Source: Thermoplasmata archaeon (GTDB lineage: Archaea > Thermoplasmatota > Thermoplasmata > Halarchaeoplasmatales > Halarchaeoplasmataceae). Taken from it: a DNA stretch of 7,379 nt. Shown piece by piece: positions 5,232-7,379 of this stretch. The notes under the pieces are model-generated. The model saw only the letters and a list, made by a program, of their open reading frames with translations. It ran no database searches and was not told the DNA's origin. Position 1 is the stretch's first letter, and each line of letters starts with the position of its first letter. Where the stretch lies: contig JAFDTP010000083.1 in NCBI GenBank assembly GCA_019594195.1, forward strand, positions 1-7,379, in the 5' to 3' direction. Position numbers and translations under genes: made by a program.

Positions 5232-5588
5232 TTATGCTTGACCAGACCACCTTTTTCTAGCTTCGATCATCTCTTCTACATCTTTGAAGGAATGTTTTTC
5301 TATGCGGGGTTTGTTATCCTTCCACAGCTTTCTGTATCTATAGAAATAATAAGATAATTTATATTCTGTGTATCCAATCTTACTGGAAAGTGTCCGTGAT
5401 TCCTTGTTAGGATGGATGGTAATTGGTGAAAAACGTGAGGGATTAGAGTTTTCTCAAAAATCAGATTTGAACGGAAATCTAAGAGATTTTGATTATGATC
5501 TGCGTCTGTTAGCTGTGGGATCTCAAAGGAATAAAATTCCCTATTTCACTAGGACCTAGTCCTCGTGATCATCCCTCTTTTTTCGCAT
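5232..5588 (-). pseudogene. Broken small gene (about 118 codons) with intact promoter and 3' half
   Basis: The 3' part (5232-5453) is open for 73 codons and looks genuinely coding: IHPNKESRTLSSKIGYTEYK, then FYRYRKLWKDNKPRIEKHSF, then KDVEEMIEARKRWSGQA and TAA. It has no usable start codon and begins right after an in-frame TGA. An ATG at 5588, in the same frame and about 27 nt from a TATA box, opens MRKKRDDHED and then hits TAG. Between ~5453 and 5558 this frame has several stops, while the other two frames carry short protein-like pieces (GPSEIGNFIPLRSHS in one). This pattern fits a small gene inactivated by compensating frameshifts or local decay. The family is not recognised; a basic, aromatic-rich C-terminal helix suggests nucleic-acid binding, but that is a guess. 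Confidence 0.42.
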
Positions 5589-5612
5589 ATTAGTTCTTTT
5601 TTCGATGTCATT

Positions 5613-5620
5613 TTATATAA
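5613..5620 (-). promoter_or_regulatory. TATA box of the broken gene at 5588
   Basis: TTATATAA (self-complementary), extended to TTATATAAAA on minus, is centred about 28 nt before the ATG at 5588. It lies only 5 nt past the oxidoreductase stop codon, so the broken gene would have been transcribed separately. Confidence 0.4.
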
Positions 5621-5624
5621 CTTC

Positions 5625-7052
5625 CTATGCAGAAGATATGTTTAGAAGTCCTGGCATGATGTTATCCGGATCATACTTTGCCTTTATCTCTTTTAAACGG
5701 TTTAGATTGTCTCCATAGGCACTCCTTAACATGATTTCTTCTTTTTCCAAGTTTCCAGGAAAATTAAGATAGCTTCCTCCGCTGGTTAACTTTTCTAATT
5801 CACTGTAAAGCTTTCGAGCCCAAGTGATATTAGCTTCAGATCGATCACTTTCGCTCCAGTTTGCTTCGATCCCTAACATATAAGAATATTGACGATTGAA
5901 GAAAGCCGTCGCTTCTGGGGGAACACGATTCATGGCCCCATCTATAAACCAGATGTCTGTGGTGGTATCATTTGAAGGCTGACTCCTCGTGTACTTCTCA
6001 AGGACGGTCATGATTTCATCATCTAAACGGTCTAAATAAATCGATTTCCAGTAATACAGTTTTCCATCGGGATAGTCTTTATCGAAAATTTGCTGAAGTT
6101 CTTTCCACTTCATGGGTGAACTCAGATCAGCGATAGGTTCGGTTATTGTACGCAGTGGACCTATAATCTGTTCTGCTGACTTTTCCTCACCGGAGTAACA
6201 GCCCAAAAGCATCAGAGCAGGTTTTCCGTGATGTTCTTCATCGATTTCGGACATCTCCGGAACTCTTCCGTAAGATGCTATCAGCATCAATTCTTCGGGA
6301 GCTGAAGTCATGTAATCACGAACAGATTTCATGACTTCTACAGAGGCTCCAAGAGGATAAGCTGTGATCATTACTGAGACCATCGATGGGACAGGATGGA
6401 GATCAAATTCAAAAGCTGTAACCACACCGAAATTACCTCCCCCTCCTCTGAGAGCCCAGAAGAGATCCTGGTTTTCTTCTTCAGAAGCCTTTAAAAGATC
6501 GCCGCGTCCGGTAACGATCTCGATAGACTTTAGATTGTCTATAGATAAACCGTGCTTCCTCGTCAACCATCCCACTCCTCCATGAAGAGTGAGACCCGCC
6601 ACGCCTGTCTCAGAAACTACTCCTACAGGCGCTGCAAGATCAAAAGGTGCGGTTTCACGGTCTAAATCTCCGAGCAGCGCTCCACTTTCCACAACAGCAG
6701 TTCGTTCATCCGGATCAACGAGAACATTCTGCATCTGAGAAACATCGATCACAAGTCCCTGATCTGCGATAGAAGCTCCGGATACGTTATGACCACCGGC
6801 ACGGATAGAACTTTTCAACTGATGCTCACGAACAAAATCTACCGCTGTTTTGACATCTGCCGGATTAAAACAACGAATTATAAGAGCCGGTTTTCTATCT
6901 ACCATTCCGTTCCATATCTCTCTAGCTTCTTCGTATCCTTCATCTTCTTCCCTCAGCAATAAGCCTCTCAGACGGTCATCCATATCTGTAAGATGTTCTT
7001 CACTCAAATCGATCTTTTTTCCTTCAAGGTTTTCGATCTCAATACCATTCAT
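5625..7052 (-). CDS. FAD-dependent oxidoreductase, PCMH/BBE type (berberine-bridge-enzyme-like)
   Basis: A 475-residue soluble flavoenzyme of the family that oxidises alcohols, sugars or alkaloids with O2 or another acceptor. The PCMH FAD-binding domain covers ~53-222: PALIIRCFNPADVKTAVDFV, RAGGHNVSG with H88 as the probable 8-alpha-histidyl FAD attachment, and GLTLHGGVGWLTRKHGLSID, with ALRGGGGNFGVVTAFEF near the end. The C-terminal BBE segment is clear (~428-466): YLNF, then AYGDNLNRLKEIKAKYDPDN. The position of the second FAD-linking cysteine in bicovalent members (GxC motif) reads G144-V-V146, so only a single covalent link is expected. Length is usual for the family. The ATG at 7052 has GGGAGGG 5 nt upstream. 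The CRISPR terminal repeat lies 17 nt from the start, leaving no room for a private promoter. The substrate cannot be told. Confidence 0.92.
   Translation of the reverse strand: MNGIEIENLEGKKIDLSEEHLTDMDDRLRGLLLREEDEGYEEAREIWNGMVDRKPALIIRCFNPADVKTAVDFVREHQLKSSIRAGGHNVSGASIADQGLVIDVSQMQNVLVDPDERTAVVESGALLGDLDRETAPFDLAAPVGVVSETGVAGLTLHGGVGWLTRKHGLSIDNLKSIEIVTGRGDLLKASEEENQDLFWALRGGGGNFGVVTAFEFDLHPVPSMVSVMITAYPLGASVEVMKSVRDYMTSAPEELMLIASYGRVPEMSEIDEEHHGKPALMLLGCYSGEEKSAEQIIGPLRTITEPIADLSSPMKWKELQQIFDKDYPDGKLYYWKSIYLDRLDDEIMTVLEKYTRSQPSNDTTTDIWFIDGAMNRVPPEATAFFNRQYSYMLGIEANWSESDRSEANITWARKLYSELEKLTSGGSYLNFPGNLEKEEIMLRSAYGDNLNRLKEIKAKYDPDNIMPGLLNISSA
6875..6930 (-). repeat. 56-nt inverted repeat, copy 1 (inside the oxidoreductase)
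   Basis: This stretch, codons ~41-60 of the oxidoreductase (EEAREIWNGMVDRKPALIIR), is the exact reverse complement of 7324-7379. Confidence 0.95.
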
Positions 7053-7057
7053 AAATA

Positions 7058-7064
7058 CCCTCCC
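7058..7064 (-). promoter_or_regulatory. Shine-Dalgarno GGGAGGG of the oxidoreductase
   Basis: Minus-strand GGGAGGG lies 5 nt before the ATG at 7052. It implies a leadered mRNA whose 5' end lies in or beyond the CRISPR array. Confidence 0.6.
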
Positions 7065-7069
7065 TTTTC

Positions 7070-7300
7070 ATTTCAATCCCTCAAAGGTCTGATTCAAACT
7101 AAGAACGGTGAATTACCAGATGAGATCACGAACCTTCATTTCAATCCCTCAAAGGTCTGATTCAAACATTACTGACGCAAACAATCAGCATAGGCGGGTA
7201 GTAATTTCAATCCCTCAAAGGTCTGATTCAAACGTTTATTGAGCTGGATCAAGGGAAATATCAATTGAGCATTTCAATCCCTCAAAGGTCTGATTCAAAC
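7070..7300 (-). CRISPR. CRISPR array, trailer end: 4 identical repeats, 3 full spacers
   Basis: Four identical 30-nt repeats lie at 7070-7099, 7138-7167, 7204-7233 and 7271-7300. On plus each begins ATTTCAATCCC, has CTCAAAGGTCT in the middle and ends GATTCAAAC. The spacers are 38, 36 and 37 nt long and unrelated to each other; a fourth begins at 7301 and is cut off. On the minus strand the repeat starts GTTTGAATC and ends GGGATTGAAAT, matching the 3' ATTGAAA-type handle known from archaeal type I (especially I-B) repeats. The array is therefore most likely transcribed on minus, with its leader to the right of the window and the repeat at 7070-7099 as the last one. No cas genes are present here. 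Confidence 0.95.
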
Positions 7301-7323
7301 TGGAAACTTAAATGCAAAAACGG

Positions 7324-7379
7324 AGAAGCTAGAGAGATATGGAACGGAATGGTAGATAGAAAACCGGCTCTTATAATTC
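7324..7379 (+). repeat. 56-nt inverted repeat, copy 2 (right window edge)
   Basis: It is an exact reverse complement of 6875-6930 up to the last base of the window. Identity stops abruptly at 7323, with only short microhomology before it (ACG at 7320-7322). The copy starts 24 nt after the last repeat, so it lies where the rest of spacer 4 and a fifth repeat should be. It most likely marks a fold-back chimera at a contig end; a truncated gene duplicate is the alternative. Confidence 0.93.

Noticed and set aside
5368..5559. 63-residue plus-strand ORF
   Set aside because: Antisense to the strongly coding-like tail of the broken gene; composition is less protein-like and no SD or TATA box is well placed.
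6364..6585. 73-residue plus-strand ORF
   Set aside because: Antisense shadow of the oxidoreductase FAD domain.
6850..7092. 80-residue plus-strand ORF running into the first CRISPR repeat
   Set aside because: Antisense to the oxidoreductase N-terminus; low-complexity Ser/Phe/Pro content and no start signals.
7301..7340. Self-targeting spacer against the oxidoreductase
   Set aside because: Only the last ~14 nt of a normal-length spacer 4 would match, and the match continues through where the next repeat should be, so a join artefact or duplication explains it better.

Overview
The window looks like archaeal DNA of moderate GC. The case for Archaea rests on several signs. AT-rich TATA-like boxes sit about 26-28 nt before start codons that have no ribosome binding site (leaderless pattern; starts at 2242, 2670 and 4590). 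Two other genes instead carry strong purine-rich Shine-Dalgarno sites. There is a winged-helix/PAS/GAF one-component regulator, two tiny cysteine-rich zinc-binding proteins, and a CRISPR repeat whose reverse complement ends in the ATTGAAA-type handle common in archaeal type I arrays. I cannot place the lineage more closely than a probable euryarchaeote.

Left part (1-2242): the window opens inside the last ~99 codons of an S9-family acylaminoacyl-peptidase/prolyl oligopeptidase (+). An intergenic stretch follows that holds a possible broken or very short minus-strand ORF with its own TATA-like box (465-635). Next is a 518-residue minus-strand regulator with winged HTH, two PAS domains and a GAF-like domain carrying a four-cysteine cluster.

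Middle (2243-4838): a 39-residue C2H2 zinc-finger protein (-) was found by hand translation. A TATA-like box serves it and could also fire in the opposite direction. A 499-residue membrane-anchored serine beta-lactamase-like hydrolase (+) follows, then a 33-residue double-CxxC zinc-ribbon protein (-) with an excellent Shine-Dalgarno site, then an 82-residue very hydrophobic membrane protein (+).

Right part (4839-7379): about 790 nt hold no intact long gene, but two minus-strand stretches look like gene remnants (4968-5099 and 5232-5588). The second keeps a plausible promoter and leaderless ATG but is broken by stops. A 475-residue FAD-dependent oxidoreductase of the berberine-bridge-enzyme type (-) follows. 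Its start codon lies 17 nt from the terminal repeat of a CRISPR array (four identical 30-nt repeats, 36-38 nt spacers). By repeat polarity the array is transcribed from beyond the right edge towards the oxidoreductase. No cas genes are in the window.

The last 56 bases are an exact inverted copy of an internal part of the oxidoreductase gene. They interrupt what should be the fourth spacer-repeat unit, which most likely marks a fold-back (chimeric) join at a contig end rather than biology. Apart from the array reading into the oxidoreductase, the genes are mostly separate single-gene units with their own promoters, and I see no clear multi-gene operon.
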